From: Clostridia bacterium
Lineage (GTDB): Bacteria; Bacillota; Clostridia; Oscillospirales; CAG-272
DNA: 64,000 bases
Direction of reading: 5' to 3'
NCBI GenBank assembly: GCA_017482355.1
Contig: JAFUNJ010000007.1
Coordinates: 1 to 64,000, forward strand
Both the position numbers and the translations under genes were made by a program. Below the pieces are notes generated by a model, which searched no databases, was not told where the DNA came from, and saw only the letters and a program-made list of their open reading frames with translations. This document shows positions 1 to 8,887 of this stretch, piece after piece. Every line of letters begins with the position of its first letter. Positions within the stretch are counted from its first letter, which is position 1.

Positions 1-56
1 AATAATGAATGATGAATAATGAATAATTTGTGGCGAAGATTTGCCACGTCATCTTG
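1..56. repeat. AT-rich simple repeat and short hairpin at the window edge
   Basis: Positions 1-28 are a degenerate run of the unit AATGA/ATAATGA. It is followed by a small hairpin (gtggc 30-34 with gccac 43-47) and the string GCCACGTCAT (43-52). The same hairpin-plus-GCCACGTCAT arrangement recurs at 38571-38597, which suggests a dispersed intergenic repeat family rather than a coding end. The element may be cut by the window start. Confidence 0.4.
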
Positions 57-73
57 CCTTCCCTTTGAAAAAT

Positions 74-100
74 AAAAATCCGCGAAGATCGCGAATTTTT
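74..100 (-). terminator. Terminator of the minus-strand hydrolase gene
   Basis: Arms 74-85 and 89-100 pair over 12 bases (one G-U) around a 3-base loop. Read on the minus strand the hairpin directly follows the stop codon of the hydrolase gene and ends in a U-rich stretch, as expected of an intrinsic terminator. Confidence 0.75.
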
Positions 101-105
101 ATACT

Positions 106-1044
106 TTAGAAATGTCCTTTTTCGGTTACCTCGTTCAAGAAATATCCGAGCTCCTTTTTGCATCTTTCCTCGTCAACGACGAAGCTCATACCGTGCGTCG
201 CGTTCTCGACGCTGATCAAACGAGTGTTTTCGGGGCGTGCGTTGTAAGCTCTGACGCTCATTTCGTGCGGAACGAAATCGTCGGAAAGCCCATGCACGAG
301 CAGGATCGGGAGCTTACTTCTTTTTATCGCGTTAACCGTTGATTCTTTTTTTAATCCGAAGTCGCAAATGAGCTTTACTGCGGGTAACATGAGATAGAGA
401 AGCGGAAATTTCGGTATGTGCATATCGTGCTTTGCAACGTGCGTGACGATGTCCCAGGGAGAAGTGAATCCGCAGTCTGCGATTACGCCTTTTACGTTTT
501 TCGGAAGATCAAGTCCCGATGCCATAAGCACCGTTGTCGCGCCCATCGACATGCCGTCAAGGACGATCTTGATGTCATCTCCGTACGTTTTGATCAGATA
601 ATTGCACCATGACAGCGCATCGTAGCGTTCCTTTACGCCGAAGGTTATCCATTTACCCTCGCTCTCGCCGTGTGCACGCTGACTTATTGCGAGTACGTTA
701 TATCCTTGACTTACAAAGAAACCCATTGCACAAGTGAAGTCATCGTTTGAAGATCGGTAGCCGTGCATGCAGATTATGTATTTATTCGTTTCACCATCTG
801 CACGGTAGAGCTTTCCGACAAGGCGCAAACCGTCGTGCGAGGTTATCGTGTGACGCTCAAACGGCATCGCTTCAACCTCGTTTTTACCGTCGGAAATCCT
901 ATCGAGAAGCGTTGGCTCGTCCTTTAGTGCCTTCGCGATATCGTACACGCTGTTGCCGCGCGCGAATGTCCTTTTAGAAAAATAATAAAGTATCGCTACC
1001 ATGGAAATAAGAAATGCAGCTATTACAACAATTACTATAACCAT
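106..1044 (-). CDS. Membrane-anchored alpha/beta hydrolase
   Basis: A 312-residue serine hydrolase of the alpha/beta fold. One N-terminal membrane segment (about residues 2-22, MVIVIVVIAAFLIS and on) should anchor it in the cytoplasmic membrane. The catalytic set is visible: an oxyanion-hole CMHGYRSS near residue 93, the nucleophile elbow GMSMGA near residue 165, an acid in HGLSDDFVP and a histidine in NATHGMSF. The layout matches the Clostridial hydrolases related to acylaminoacyl peptidases and BEM46. The substrate cannot be read from sequence; an ester or peptide in the envelope is possible. AGGGG lies 7 bases before the ATG. It stands alone and is divergent from the moxR operon. Confidence 0.85.
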   Translation of the reverse strand: MVIVIVVIAAFLISMVAILYYFSKRTFARGNSVYDIAKALKDEPTLLDRISDGKNEVEAMPFERHTITSHDGLRLVGKLYRADGETNKYIICMHGYRSSNDDFTCAMGFFVSQGYNVLAISQRAHGESEGKWITFGVKERYDALSWCNYLIKTYGDDIKIVLDGMSMGATTVLMASGLDLPKNVKGVIADCGFTSPWDIVTHVAKHDMHIPKFPLLYLMLPAVKLICDFGLKKESTVNAIKRSKLPILLVHGLSDDFVPHEMSVRAYNARPENTRLISVENATHGMSFVVDEERCKKELGYFLNEVTEKGHF

Positions 1045-1072
1045 AATCTACCCCTAAAAGCTTTATATTTTG

Positions 1073-1101
1073 ATTTTAGCACAACGTCATCTTATTTGCA
1101 A
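1073..1101 (-). promoter_or_regulatory. Sigma-A promoter of the hydrolase gene
   Basis: On the minus strand a -35 box TTGCAA (1096-1101), a 17-base spacer and a -10 box TAAAAT (1073-1078) precede the hydrolase start by about 30 bases. Confidence 0.6.
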
Positions 1102-1116
1102 GGATGTAATTCGCTA

Positions 1117-1145
1117 TTTACTAAACTTTAACAATATGCTATAAT
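1117..1145 (+). promoter_or_regulatory. Promoter of the moxR-DUF58-transglutaminase operon
   Basis: Weak -35 TTTACT (1117-1122), 17-base spacer and a perfect TATAAT (1140-1145) preceded by TGC, an extended -10. The MoxR start codon follows 35 bases later. The promoter overlaps the divergent hydrolase promoter region. Confidence 0.65.
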
Positions 1146-1180
1146 GTAGATGTGAAAATATATTTTTCTCGGAGGAAGCC

Positions 1181-2155
1181 ATGGAAAACGGAAAAAATAC
1201 TGAATTTGAATATGCGTATTCAACCTGTAATTCTATAGTAAACGAGGTAAAAAAGGTTATTTCGGGAAAGGATCGCGAGTGTATACTTCTTCTTTGCGCA
1301 CTTGTAGCGGGCGGTCACGTTCTTATAGAGGACGTACCGGGTGTTGGAAAAACGACGCTCGCGTCGGCTCTCAGCCGTGCGGCAGGTCTTGATTTCCGTC
1401 GCGCGCAGTTTACGCCCGACGTTATGGCGTCCGATATTACGGGATTTAATATTTATAATAAGAAGACCGAGAGCTTTGAGTTCCGTCGTGGTTTGACTGA
1501 CACCAATATTCTTCTTGCCGACGAGATAAACCGTGCTTCACCCAAGACTCAGTCGAGCTTGCTTGAGGCGATGGAGGAAGGAAGCGTGACGGTCGACGGT
1601 GTGACTTACGAGATCCCCTCGCCGTTTATGGTGATCGCAACTCAGAATCCAAGCGGTTACGTCGGAACCTTTCCGCTTCCCGAAGCTCAGCTTGATCGTT
1701 TTGCGCTTCGTCTTACGATGGGTTATCCTTCGCAGGAGGACGAGCTTGCGATCATCAAGAGAAGACAAACGTCCGATCCTATGTCGCTCATTTCCTCTGT
1801 GTCTGACCGTGACAGTATTCTGAGAGTCAAAAAGGCGTGCGAAAGCATATTTATATCCGACAAGGTCTCGGAATATATTGTGACGCTTGTCAACGCGACA
1901 AGAAGCCGTTCCGAATTTTCTCTTGGCGCAAGTCCGCGCGCATCACTTGCGCTCATGCGTCTGAGCCGCGCCGTTGCGCTTATGTCAAATAGAGAATACG
2001 TTTTGCCGAAGGACGTAGCGGAATTATATGTCGACGTGCTTTCACACAGAGTCGTGCTTTCGCGCGAGGCGAAGGTCAGCGGCGTGGACGCGAAGAAGGT
2101 GCTTTCCGATATCTTGTCGAGCACACAGGTGCCGTTTATTGAAAATGAAAAATAA
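1181..2155 (+). CDS. MoxR-family AAA+ ATPase
   Basis: A 324-residue AAA+ ATPase of the MoxR/RavA group, thought to act as a chaperone that remodels or activates partner complexes. Walker A (VPGVGKTT, near residue 54) and Walker B (LLADEINRASP, near residue 111) are intact, followed by the sensor-1 region ATQNP and a C-terminal helical lid. CGGAGGA lies well placed before the ATG. The last 11 bases overlap the DUF58 gene and a transglutaminase-like gene follows. This is the classic three-gene MoxR / DUF58 / transglutaminase cluster, for which a role in envelope or secreted-protein processing is suspected but not established. Confidence 0.92.
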   Translation: MENGKNTEFEYAYSTCNSIVNEVKKVISGKDRECILLLCALVAGGHVLIEDVPGVGKTTLASALSRAAGLDFRRAQFTPDVMASDITGFNIYNKKTESFEFRRGLTDTNILLADEINRASPKTQSSLLEAMEEGSVTVDGVTYEIPSPFMVIATQNPSGYVGTFPLPEAQLDRFALRLTMGYPSQEDELAIIKRRQTSDPMSLISSVSDRDSILRVKKACESIFISDKVSEYIVTLVNATRSRSEFSLGASPRASLALMRLSRAVALMSNREYVLPKDVAELYVDVLSHRVVLSREAKVSGVDAKKVLSDILSSTQVPFIENEK

Positions 2156-3404
2156 AAAATTCTCGTCAAAGCGGCCGCCGATAGGCGTGTCATGGGGCTT
2201 GGCGGTGTATGCGGGAACTCTGATCCTTCTGATACTGCTTGCGCAGATAGTCGTGATACCCTTTACTTACGCGCTCGTCCTGCTTTGTCTCATTATGCCG
2301 ATACCGAGTATTCTGCTTCTGCTTACCACGATGCCGTTCGTCAGTGCGGATTCAGGTGTCGAGACTGCGACCGTGACAAGGGGCGAACTCGGGAACGTGT
2401 GCGTTAATATCAAAAACAGATCAGCCTTGCCCGTGTCGACTGCGGAGGTCGTTTGTCAAGTGCCCGATCAAAACGGCGAGCGCGGCGTTTCGACGCTTAA
2501 AAAAAGGATCTCCCTTATACCCTTTGGGACAGTGACGGTCAGTACGGAGCCGATGGCATATCGGCGCGGAAGACACGATGTCGGCGCGAAAGAGATCTGG
2601 CTTTACGACCTGTTGCATCTAATAAAAATAAGAAAAAGAATAAACGGCGTTTACACGCTCGCGGTGCTCCCAAAGCTTTATGACCGTGAAGTCGGTCTAT
2701 ATGATGACGGAAGTACGGAAGAGGAGCTGTCGGTTTCGGTCGACGTTTTTTCGTCGTACGATTACGGCGACATCCGCGAATACCGAATGGGAGATTCGAT
2801 GAAAAGGATCCACTGGAAGCTTTGCGCTAAACAAGACGAGCTTCTGGTCAGAAAAAATGTCGCGCAGAATGAAAGCTATACCTGTATTGTTTGCGACAGA
2901 AGCATCTACGGCTCTTCTTACCGTCTTTCTGATAGGGTAAAGAACGAGCTTGATGACCGAACCGTCGAAGAGGCGATGCTTGCGGTGAGCGAGATCTGCC
3001 GCCGTGACGGCAAGGGATGTCTTTCAGTTCAGACCGATGACGGCGGAGCTTTGCTTCTTGATTTCGGCGGTCTTGGCGACGAAGCCGAAATGAGATTTCT
3101 TTTAAGCGATCTACCAAAGGGTGAAGCGTCGGATACCTCGGCTCTTATTCCCGAGAACGCGACGAACGTATATTATATTCTTTCCTATCTTTCACTTGAT
3201 CAGGCGAAGAGCGTTTTCAACGCGCTGAGAAGCTGTGTTTCACAGTCGTTTAACGTATGCGTGCGTGACGTGAGTGAGTTTATTCCCGAAAATAAAAGGG
3301 AAGAGTATCGCGCGTCGCTGAGTGCTTTCAAAACGTTGCTTGCCGAAAACGGTATACAGTTCTTTTCCGTTAGGGAGGGAGGGGAAAAGAATGAAGAAAA
3401 ATAA
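2145..3404 (+). CDS. DUF58 domain protein
   Basis: A 419-residue partner of the MoxR ATPase. Two hydrophobic segments near the N-terminus (about residues 15-60) place it in the membrane. The DUF58 signature is clear: EYRMGD followed by IHWKLCAKQDELLVRK in the middle of the protein. The DUF58 region resembles a von Willebrand A-like fold, and such proteins are presumed clients or adaptors of MoxR. I chose the ATG at 2145 because the protein from there begins MKNKKFS, a normal basic start. A longer reading from 2028 would run inside the moxR gene. The 11-base overlap implies translational coupling. Confidence 0.88.
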   Translation: MKNKKFSSKRPPIGVSWGLAVYAGTLILLILLAQIVVIPFTYALVLLCLIMPIPSILLLLTTMPFVSADSGVETATVTRGELGNVCVNIKNRSALPVSTAEVVCQVPDQNGERGVSTLKKRISLIPFGTVTVSTEPMAYRRGRHDVGAKEIWLYDLLHLIKIRKRINGVYTLAVLPKLYDREVGLYDDGSTEEELSVSVDVFSSYDYGDIREYRMGDSMKRIHWKLCAKQDELLVRKNVAQNESYTCIVCDRSIYGSSYRLSDRVKNELDDRTVEEAMLAVSEICRRDGKGCLSVQTDDGGALLLDFGGLGDEAEMRFLLSDLPKGEASDTSALIPENATNVYYILSYLSLDQAKSVFNALRSCVSQSFNVCVRDVSEFIPENKREEYRASLSAFKTLLAENGIQFFSVREGGEKNEEK

Positions 3405-5967
3405 AGAAATCAAGTCCTCTCTTAACGTGAACGTGACCTACGGGCATAATGCTCACGGCGTTAAAAATATGCTTCACGCCTCGCTTCGGTATCTTATACT
3501 TCTGACTGCTGTCATCGGTATGGGCGTTTCGGGAAGCGCTATGCTTGGAATCAAGGTCGGCTTTATGACCGTCTTTATTCCGTCGGTATATACCTTTACT
3601 ACGTTTTATTTTCTTTTTCAGTCGCTTCGCGGAATGATCTTCGGAATCGCGTTCGGTACTGTCGGTATGTTTATCGCGCTGAAGACTCTGCGCCTTTCTC
3701 TTAAGACGCTTTTTATCGGCGGCTTTAACGGAATATTCAACTCGATACTTGATATAATTAAGAACCGCGGTTACAAAACCGTGCCGTATCTTGATAAGAC
3801 GTACGTTACCTATTGGGGAATCCTTGTGATGATAACGGCGCTTGCGGCGGTGACTGTCGGACTTTCGTGCAGAAAAAGAACGAGGGTTATTCCTTACGTC
3901 GTTTCCGTCAGCGTGCCTGCGTTGATATTTATGCTTACGGGCGGAGACGCTAAGCTCGGGTATTTTGCGCCTGCTATCGCCGCCGCGTGTGCGATGGCGG
4001 CAATGGAGCTTTCCGAAAGAGGAGTTAAGGGCGTTTTTCCATCGTCGTTTGTCGGCTTTACGTCGCTCGTTCTGTCGGGCGTGCTCATGCTTACGCCTTT
4101 CGTCAATACAAAGAATGCCATGGATCCGATGGGACTCAGCGCCATCGGAAATATCGCTGATGCGATAACTCCCGATATTGCTGAGGATAATGCGACGCGA
4201 AGCACGGTTCCGAAACGTCGCATAGTTCGCGGTAAAAATATCATGACCGTATACACGAACAGCTCGGCGACTCTCTACATAAGAAACTGGGCAGGCGGTA
4301 CCTACGGAAGTGAAAAATGGCATTCAGTCGCATATGGTAACGACTATCTCGATTCCAAATATGCGTGGGCTAACGATTATTTCCCGCTTACGGAGACGTT
4401 TATTGAAAAGGCAAGTGTTTTGCGCTACGGAATAGAAGAAATCGGAATCGAATTGACCGACGTCAGCATCGTTTTGACTGCCAAGCAGAAGAACCTTCCG
4501 CTTCCGAGCATGTCGAGACGGGCGGTCGCGATATACGACGGGGATAATACGAAATATCCTTCAAATATTTACGACGGCGTTTTGACGCTTGACACGCTGG
4601 CAAAGGGCGAGATAAGGACCAGAGCCGCGGTTATTGAAGACTATCAAAATGAGCTTCTTTCCGACGTTATTCACGGATACTATGAGTATTTGATCGAGTA
4701 CCGCAATTATAACCGACGACCGTCGTCGGAGATTGGTAAGCAGTTTGTTGACAGATTTCGAAAGTCCGGTGGAGACGATGAAATTGAGCTTTCGCATATT
4801 CTTACGAGCTTTGGAAGAAGCGCGTATGGGCAGCAGATTGACGACAAGGCGATCGACCGCGCAGTTGAGGAGCTTTTTGAAAACACTGATATAGAAGAAA
4901 AGTACTTCGACAGAAGCGTAGGTATCGCAACGAAAAACAGCGTTGAATTTGGCGGATATTATTACAACCTGAGCGACTACGGAATGACGCATGCGCTTGA
5001 GGTCTCAAAGCTCGTTTCCGATTATCTTGCCGAGGGTCGCAAGTACAGCACAAACCCGAAAACAACGGGCAAGAGCGTGACGGAGGAGCTTCTCTACGGA
5101 TCAAAGCAGGGCTACTGCGTGCAGTTTGCGATGGTCGGAACGCTTATTATGCGCCGCCTGGGCTTTTCTGCGAGATATGCCGAGGGCTATATTGTGCAGG
5201 ATTACACTGTCTCAAGCAGTCAATATGCTTTTGAAAGCAAAGTGACCGACCGAGAGGGACACGCTTGGACTGAGGTATGGATAGAGGGCTTTGGATGGCT
5301 GACCTGCGAGATGACGCCCGGCTTCGGTGAATCAAACGTAAACGGTACCGAAAAGCCGCCTGTTACGACACCTCCCGTGACCAGCGATGAGCCGATAATT
5401 ACAACGACGCCCGATACGACGGAAAAACCGCCTGTTACAACACCTCCCGTAACGAGCGATCCGCTCCCCGATACGACCGAAACGGAGATCGGAGATGCGG
5501 AAAATCACTTTGATGCGACGCCGTTTATCGTTGCGGCGGTAATACTGATACCGACTGTGGCTTTGATCTCGGCGATCGTCTCGAAAACAAATAAAAAGAA
5601 AAAGCGTCTTGACGCATTGATAGCACGTGCCTTGTCGGGCAGTCATAACAGCGAGGAACGGCGGATCTTGGCGCTGTCGCTTAAAACGGCGCTTTCGGGA
5701 GCACTCGGTGCGTATGGAATGCTTCCGATGGCAGGCGAGCTTCCTGAAAGCTATGGACTTCGCCTTGAAGAAACGCTTCGTCTTTCGGGACTTGAAATTC
5801 CGCTTTCAATGTGCGTTCAGGCACTTGTCAAGCAGATATACGGCTTCGGTATGGACGATAACGATATTAAAATCGTTGCGTTTACGCTCCGTGCGCTTCG
5901 CATGAATGCGCGCCGTAAGATAGGCATTTTTAAGTTTATTATTTGCAAGATCAAAGGAGTACTGTAA
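3391..5967 (+). CDS. Transglutaminase-like membrane protein (TgpA type)
   Basis: An 858-residue protein with several N-terminal membrane helices, an extracytoplasmic transglutaminase-like domain, a Thr/Pro-rich linker carrying the repeat EKPPVTTPPVTSD twice, one further membrane helix (FIVAAVILIPTVALIS) and a cytoplasmic tail. The catalytic Cys (GYCVQFA, about residue 576) and His (GHAWTEVW, about 624) are present; the third position is Glu in CEMTPG (about 640), an accepted replacement for Asp in this group. The likely activity is proteolytic or amide-transfer chemistry outside the membrane, on an unknown substrate. The ATG at 3391 follows GGAGGGG and overlaps the DUF58 gene by 14 bases. Confidence 0.87.
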   Translation: MKKNKEIKSSLNVNVTYGHNAHGVKNMLHASLRYLILLTAVIGMGVSGSAMLGIKVGFMTVFIPSVYTFTTFYFLFQSLRGMIFGIAFGTVGMFIALKTLRLSLKTLFIGGFNGIFNSILDIIKNRGYKTVPYLDKTYVTYWGILVMITALAAVTVGLSCRKRTRVIPYVVSVSVPALIFMLTGGDAKLGYFAPAIAAACAMAAMELSERGVKGVFPSSFVGFTSLVLSGVLMLTPFVNTKNAMDPMGLSAIGNIADAITPDIAEDNATRSTVPKRRIVRGKNIMTVYTNSSATLYIRNWAGGTYGSEKWHSVAYGNDYLDSKYAWANDYFPLTETFIEKASVLRYGIEEIGIELTDVSIVLTAKQKNLPLPSMSRRAVAIYDGDNTKYPSNIYDGVLTLDTLAKGEIRTRAAVIEDYQNELLSDVIHGYYEYLIEYRNYNRRPSSEIGKQFVDRFRKSGGDDEIELSHILTSFGRSAYGQQIDDKAIDRAVEELFENTDIEEKYFDRSVGIATKNSVEFGGYYYNLSDYGMTHALEVSKLVSDYLAEGRKYSTNPKTTGKSVTEELLYGSKQGYCVQFAMVGTLIMRRLGFSARYAEGYIVQDYTVSSSQYAFESKVTDREGHAWTEVWIEGFGWLTCEMTPGFGESNVNGTEKPPVTTPPVTSDEPIITTTPDTTEKPPVTTPPVTSDPLPDTTETEIGDAENHFDATPFIVAAVILIPTVALISAIVSKTNKKKKRLDALIARALSGSHNSEERRILALSLKTALSGALGAYGMLPMAGELPESYGLRLEETLRLSGLEIPLSMCVQALVKQIYGFGMDDNDIKIVAFTLRALRMNARRKIGIFKFIICKIKGVL

Positions 5968-5968
5968 A

Positions 5969-6358
5969 ATGTTTTTTGAAATCAAGGACGAAATGCTGCT
6001 CAGCGGCACGTCGCTTGCGTATTTGGGCGACGCGGTGTTTGAGCTTATAACGAGGCAGTACCTTTTGTCAACCGGCGTGACCGACGTTGGAAAGCTGAAT
6101 AAAATGGCACTTTCTTATGTGAAGGCAACGGCTCAAAGCGATGCGATTGAAAAGCTTCTTCCCGTTCTTACCGAGGAGGAAACGCAGATATACAAGCGCG
6201 GCAGAAATGCAAACGGCATCTCGATCCCAAAGAGCGCCTCTGCACCGCAGTACCGCCGTGCGACGGGACTTGAAGCGCTTTTTGCTCACCTTTACGCACA
6301 GGGCAAAAAAGAACGCCTGCGCGAGCTGTTTTTGATAGGATTTTGCTCCGAGGAATAA
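5969..6358 (+). CDS. mrnC: Mini-ribonuclease III
   Basis: A 129-residue RNase III catalytic domain without a dsRNA-binding domain, as in Bacillus MrnC, which matures 23S rRNA precursor ends. The family motif LAYLGDAVFE (about residues 17-26) carries the catalytic acidic residue. The conserved RGRNA, the PK.A motif, YRRATGLEAL and the C-terminal RLRELF helix are all present. AAAGGAG precedes the ATG, which starts one base after the previous stop, so the gene rides on the moxR operon. In many Bacillota mrnC sits next to cysS; here it does not. Confidence 0.9.
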   Translation: MFFEIKDEMLLSGTSLAYLGDAVFELITRQYLLSTGVTDVGKLNKMALSYVKATAQSDAIEKLLPVLTEEETQIYKRGRNANGISIPKSASAPQYRRATGLEALFAHLYAQGKKERLRELFLIGFCSEE

Positions 6359-6361
6359 TAA

Positions 6362-6392
6362 AAATCTCCAAGCGTAAACCGCTTGGGGATTT
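6362..6392 (+). terminator. Intrinsic terminator after mrnC
   Basis: Arms AAATCTCCAAGCG (6362-6374) and CGCTTGGGGATTT (6380-6392) pair around a 5-base loop and are followed by a T-rich stretch. This closes the moxR-mrnC transcription unit. Confidence 0.8.
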
Positions 6393-6455
6393 GTTTATAA
6401 TCAACAGTATTTGTTTGTTTAATATGTATATTATATAGAAAATTAAACAAATCTA

Positions 6456-6484
6456 TTGCAATGCCAACCGTATTGTATTATAAT
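6456..6484 (+). promoter_or_regulatory. Promoter of the accessory gene patch
   Basis: TTGCAA (6456-6461), a 17-base spacer and TATAAT (6479-6484), about 90 bases before the first start codon of the accessory patch. Confidence 0.6.
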
Positions 6485-6574
6485 AATTATAGCGAACAAA
6501 ATATTACCCCTGCGCGGTTATCAAGTTATCAAACCACGGATTTAAAAACCATATTTATGTAAAGGAGAAAGGTT

Positions 6575-7842
6575 ATGAAAAAGAACCTCAAAACCTTGTT
6601 ATCAATTGTTCTAATGACCGCAATTCTTTTAACGCAGGCATCAGTGTTCGCAGTGCCGCTCATCGACGCAATAGATAAAATCCCTGTGTCAGACGCGTTC
6701 TCGATATAGTGATGAGCGGTTTTGATATTTCTTCAATGGAAATAAGTGTGGGATATGTAGGAATGCCCGAATTGGAAAATGTAAACGATGGAGCAATATG
6801 GATATCTAGTGACGATTTTTCTTGCAGCGTGGCATCTTCAAACGTGCTTGAGTACGATGAAACTTTGCGCAAACTCATCGCTAAAAACACAGGCGAAGCC
6901 ACTGTTACTTTAACGCATCGGGTGACAAATTTAACGGTTCAGTTTTCTGTAAGCGTTAATCCTTTGTTGATATATAGATCGCGCAACAGAGAAGTATATG
7001 GATTTGAGAACACGGGTGACACAACACCTGTAATAGAAGAAGATTTGGAATATGGTGAAAAAACAATTAATCAATTGTTAAGTACGGGATATATCGGATA
7101 TTCGGATTTGTATACGCAATATGACACCGTTCAATTGTCAGTGTCTAACCGAATGTATATCATTGAAAATTTTTGCAATTCGAATATTGCGGATGAACCA
7201 GCTCTTTTGGAAGTGGTATTAGATATGTTTGACCATTTTCTTGATGGTACGGGTTCGGATTATTCTAATGTTGCTTTGACTAACGCCGTAGTCGAACATC
7301 AAAATACAACAAAGTACGTCAATGCTATAATTAATCTTATAAACGATTACTTGTCTGAAAATAATGGCGATATCTATTCATTATACTACGACGAAGATCT
7401 GTGGACTCAACCTGCAGTAAGAGAAAACCACCCAATGGTAAAAATGATGATAGATGCTACGGAAATTGACAATAATCAAGATGTGTGGCAACCCAAATAC
7501 TCTTATGATTGCGGTTCTCCGGGATTGATGATGTGTCTTAATGGCCTTTATGGTAACAAATTTCAAATTGAATCATATACCATTTCACAAAACAGTTATT
7601 CCGGAACGATAAAATTTAGGTTTTATGATCATTTTGGCTTGGATACTCCTGATTTAACTGAAAACAAACTGGAAAAGTGGCCTCCTGCATTTCAAAGCCC
7701 GGGATCCTCTCCTGTGTTCAGACAGTGGTATATTCTTCAGCATTGGAACGATTTGAATGCGACAGTACAACCTAAGCCATTTGTGACTATTATTGAATTT
7801 TCTGTTCCGTTTAGCGGAGAACTTAATAATATGGGTGATTGA
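6575..7842 (+). pseudogene. Frameshifted secreted protein with Big2-like domain
   Basis: AAAGGAG and the ATG at 6575 open a clear signal peptide (MKKNLKTLLSIVLMTAIL, cleaved after SVFA) that runs into a TAG at 6707. Coding continues one frame away to 7842 with no ribosome binding site of its own. Restoring one base near 6700 (TTCTC to TTCCTC) joins the two halves as D-A-F-L-D-I-V-M-S-G. The mature part begins with a bacterial Ig-like (Big2-type) domain ending TGEATVTLTHR and SVSVNP. The C-terminus (FYDHFGLDTPD, then WYILQHW and KPFVTIIEF) recalls, from memory only, the DUF3289 family of effector-like proteins. Either a young pseudogene or a sequencing indel. Confidence 0.6.
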
Positions 7843-7844
7843 CT

Positions 7845-8396
7845 ATGAAACGAAGAATAATCAAAATATCTGTAATCGTTCTTTTGTCAATTATCTCGAT
7901 ATTCATAGTAAGATCATGTGTTTTGAGTATTGCGAGATTTGGGACGCAAATACCGAGAGACAATACGCCTTTTCTGGAGAATATCGACTCATTTAGCTAT
8001 ATGGTCGATAGAGCAAAAGAGTTTTTGGACACTCAAAATACGGACGGATCAGTCGAATGCGTTGGTTTGTCATTTTATTCATACAACGAAACAATAATCG
8101 TGAGAGTGTATAGAAAAACAAATGACGAGTCGGAGAATGTCGAGATGAAAATGACCGCTGCAGATATTGAACACATAAATAACATCAATAAGGTTTTCGA
8201 AAAATGGAACGGTGAATTGTTTTCTGTTGTGGCGTATAAAGGTCAGGTCAATTTTTTGGCATACGGAGGGAAGTACGCATTGATATACCGAGATAACGCT
8301 TGGTATCCCTCGTCGTTCGCCCCGGGGAAAGATAAAGAAGGGTTTTATGCTGAAAGAATAACCTTCAAATGGTTTCATTCGTATATAAAAAGTTAA
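7845..8396 (+). CDS. Unrecognised membrane-anchored protein
   Basis: A 183-residue protein I do not recognise. It starts with a basic, hydrophobic anchor (residues 1-28, MKRRIIKISVIVLLSIISIF) and has a soluble, extracytoplasmic remainder of mixed alpha/beta character (VRVYRKTND, FSVVAYKGQVN, YALIYRDNAWYPSS). The ATG at 7845 has a GGGTGA ribosome binding site embedded in the end of the preceding gene, and the genes are nearly fused, so it is probably coupled to the Big2-like gene. If that neighbour is a secreted effector, this could be its partner or immunity protein; that is only inference from position. Confidence 0.6.
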   Translation: MKRRIIKISVIVLLSIISIFIVRSCVLSIARFGTQIPRDNTPFLENIDSFSYMVDRAKEFLDTQNTDGSVECVGLSFYSYNETIIVRVYRKTNDESENVEMKMTAADIEHINNINKVFEKWNGELFSVVAYKGQVNFLAYGGKYALIYRDNAWYPSSFAPGKDKEGFYAERITFKWFHSYIKS

Positions 8397-8410
8397 TGAG
8401 AAGATAGCTG

Positions 8411-8854
8411 ATGAGAAAGAAGCGTTATCCTGTGTTAAAAATTATTTTCTATATATTCTTCGCCGCACTGCTTATCATAACCGCCGTATATTCAGTAATT
8501 GATATGCGTTCCGAATATTTATTAGCATACGAGAGCGGAGAGGGAATAGAGCTTGCACTGCTTCCTATCGTTGCCGTTTTTTGGGGAGTTATTATAATAA
8601 GCGAGATCAGTTTATTTATCAGTATCGCGTTTATATTACGCGATTTCTGCGCCCAAAGATGGTTTTTAGCGGTGTATTACATCGTTTTAGCCCAGCTTTC
8701 ACTTGTTGCGCTTTACTTAATGGTGCTCTACCGTTACGGAAATATATCAAACAAAGGAAGCGATATTGCACTAATTGCACTCGCCGCCGCGATAATTATG
8801 CACATTGCCGGCGCGATAGTGAGAATTGTGAATTGGTGTAAGAAGATAACCTAA
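8411..8854 (+). CDS. Small four-helix membrane protein
   Basis: A 147-residue protein with four predicted membrane helices (about residues 8-26, 45-72, 82-102 and 116-138) and short loops. No family is recognised. It follows the previous gene by 14 bases, with a weak GAGAAGA ribosome binding site before the ATG. Its position among three other envelope-directed genes suggests one transcription unit. It has no charged residues inside the helices that would mark it as a transporter. Confidence 0.6.
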   Translation: MRKKRYPVLKIIFYIFFAALLIITAVYSVIDMRSEYLLAYESGEGIELALLPIVAVFWGVIIISEISLFISIAFILRDFCAQRWFLAVYYIVLAQLSLVALYLMVLYRYGNISNKGSDIALIALAAAIIMHIAGAIVRIVNWCKKIT

Positions 8855-8887
8855 AACAAACCGCTGCTGCATCGGAAAGGAGAAAAA

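Noticed and set aside
3370-4323. 317-codon open frame on the minus strand inside the transglutaminase gene
   Set aside because: Antisense to a well-supported gene with membrane and catalytic motifs; highly basic, no homology pattern, no ribosome binding site.
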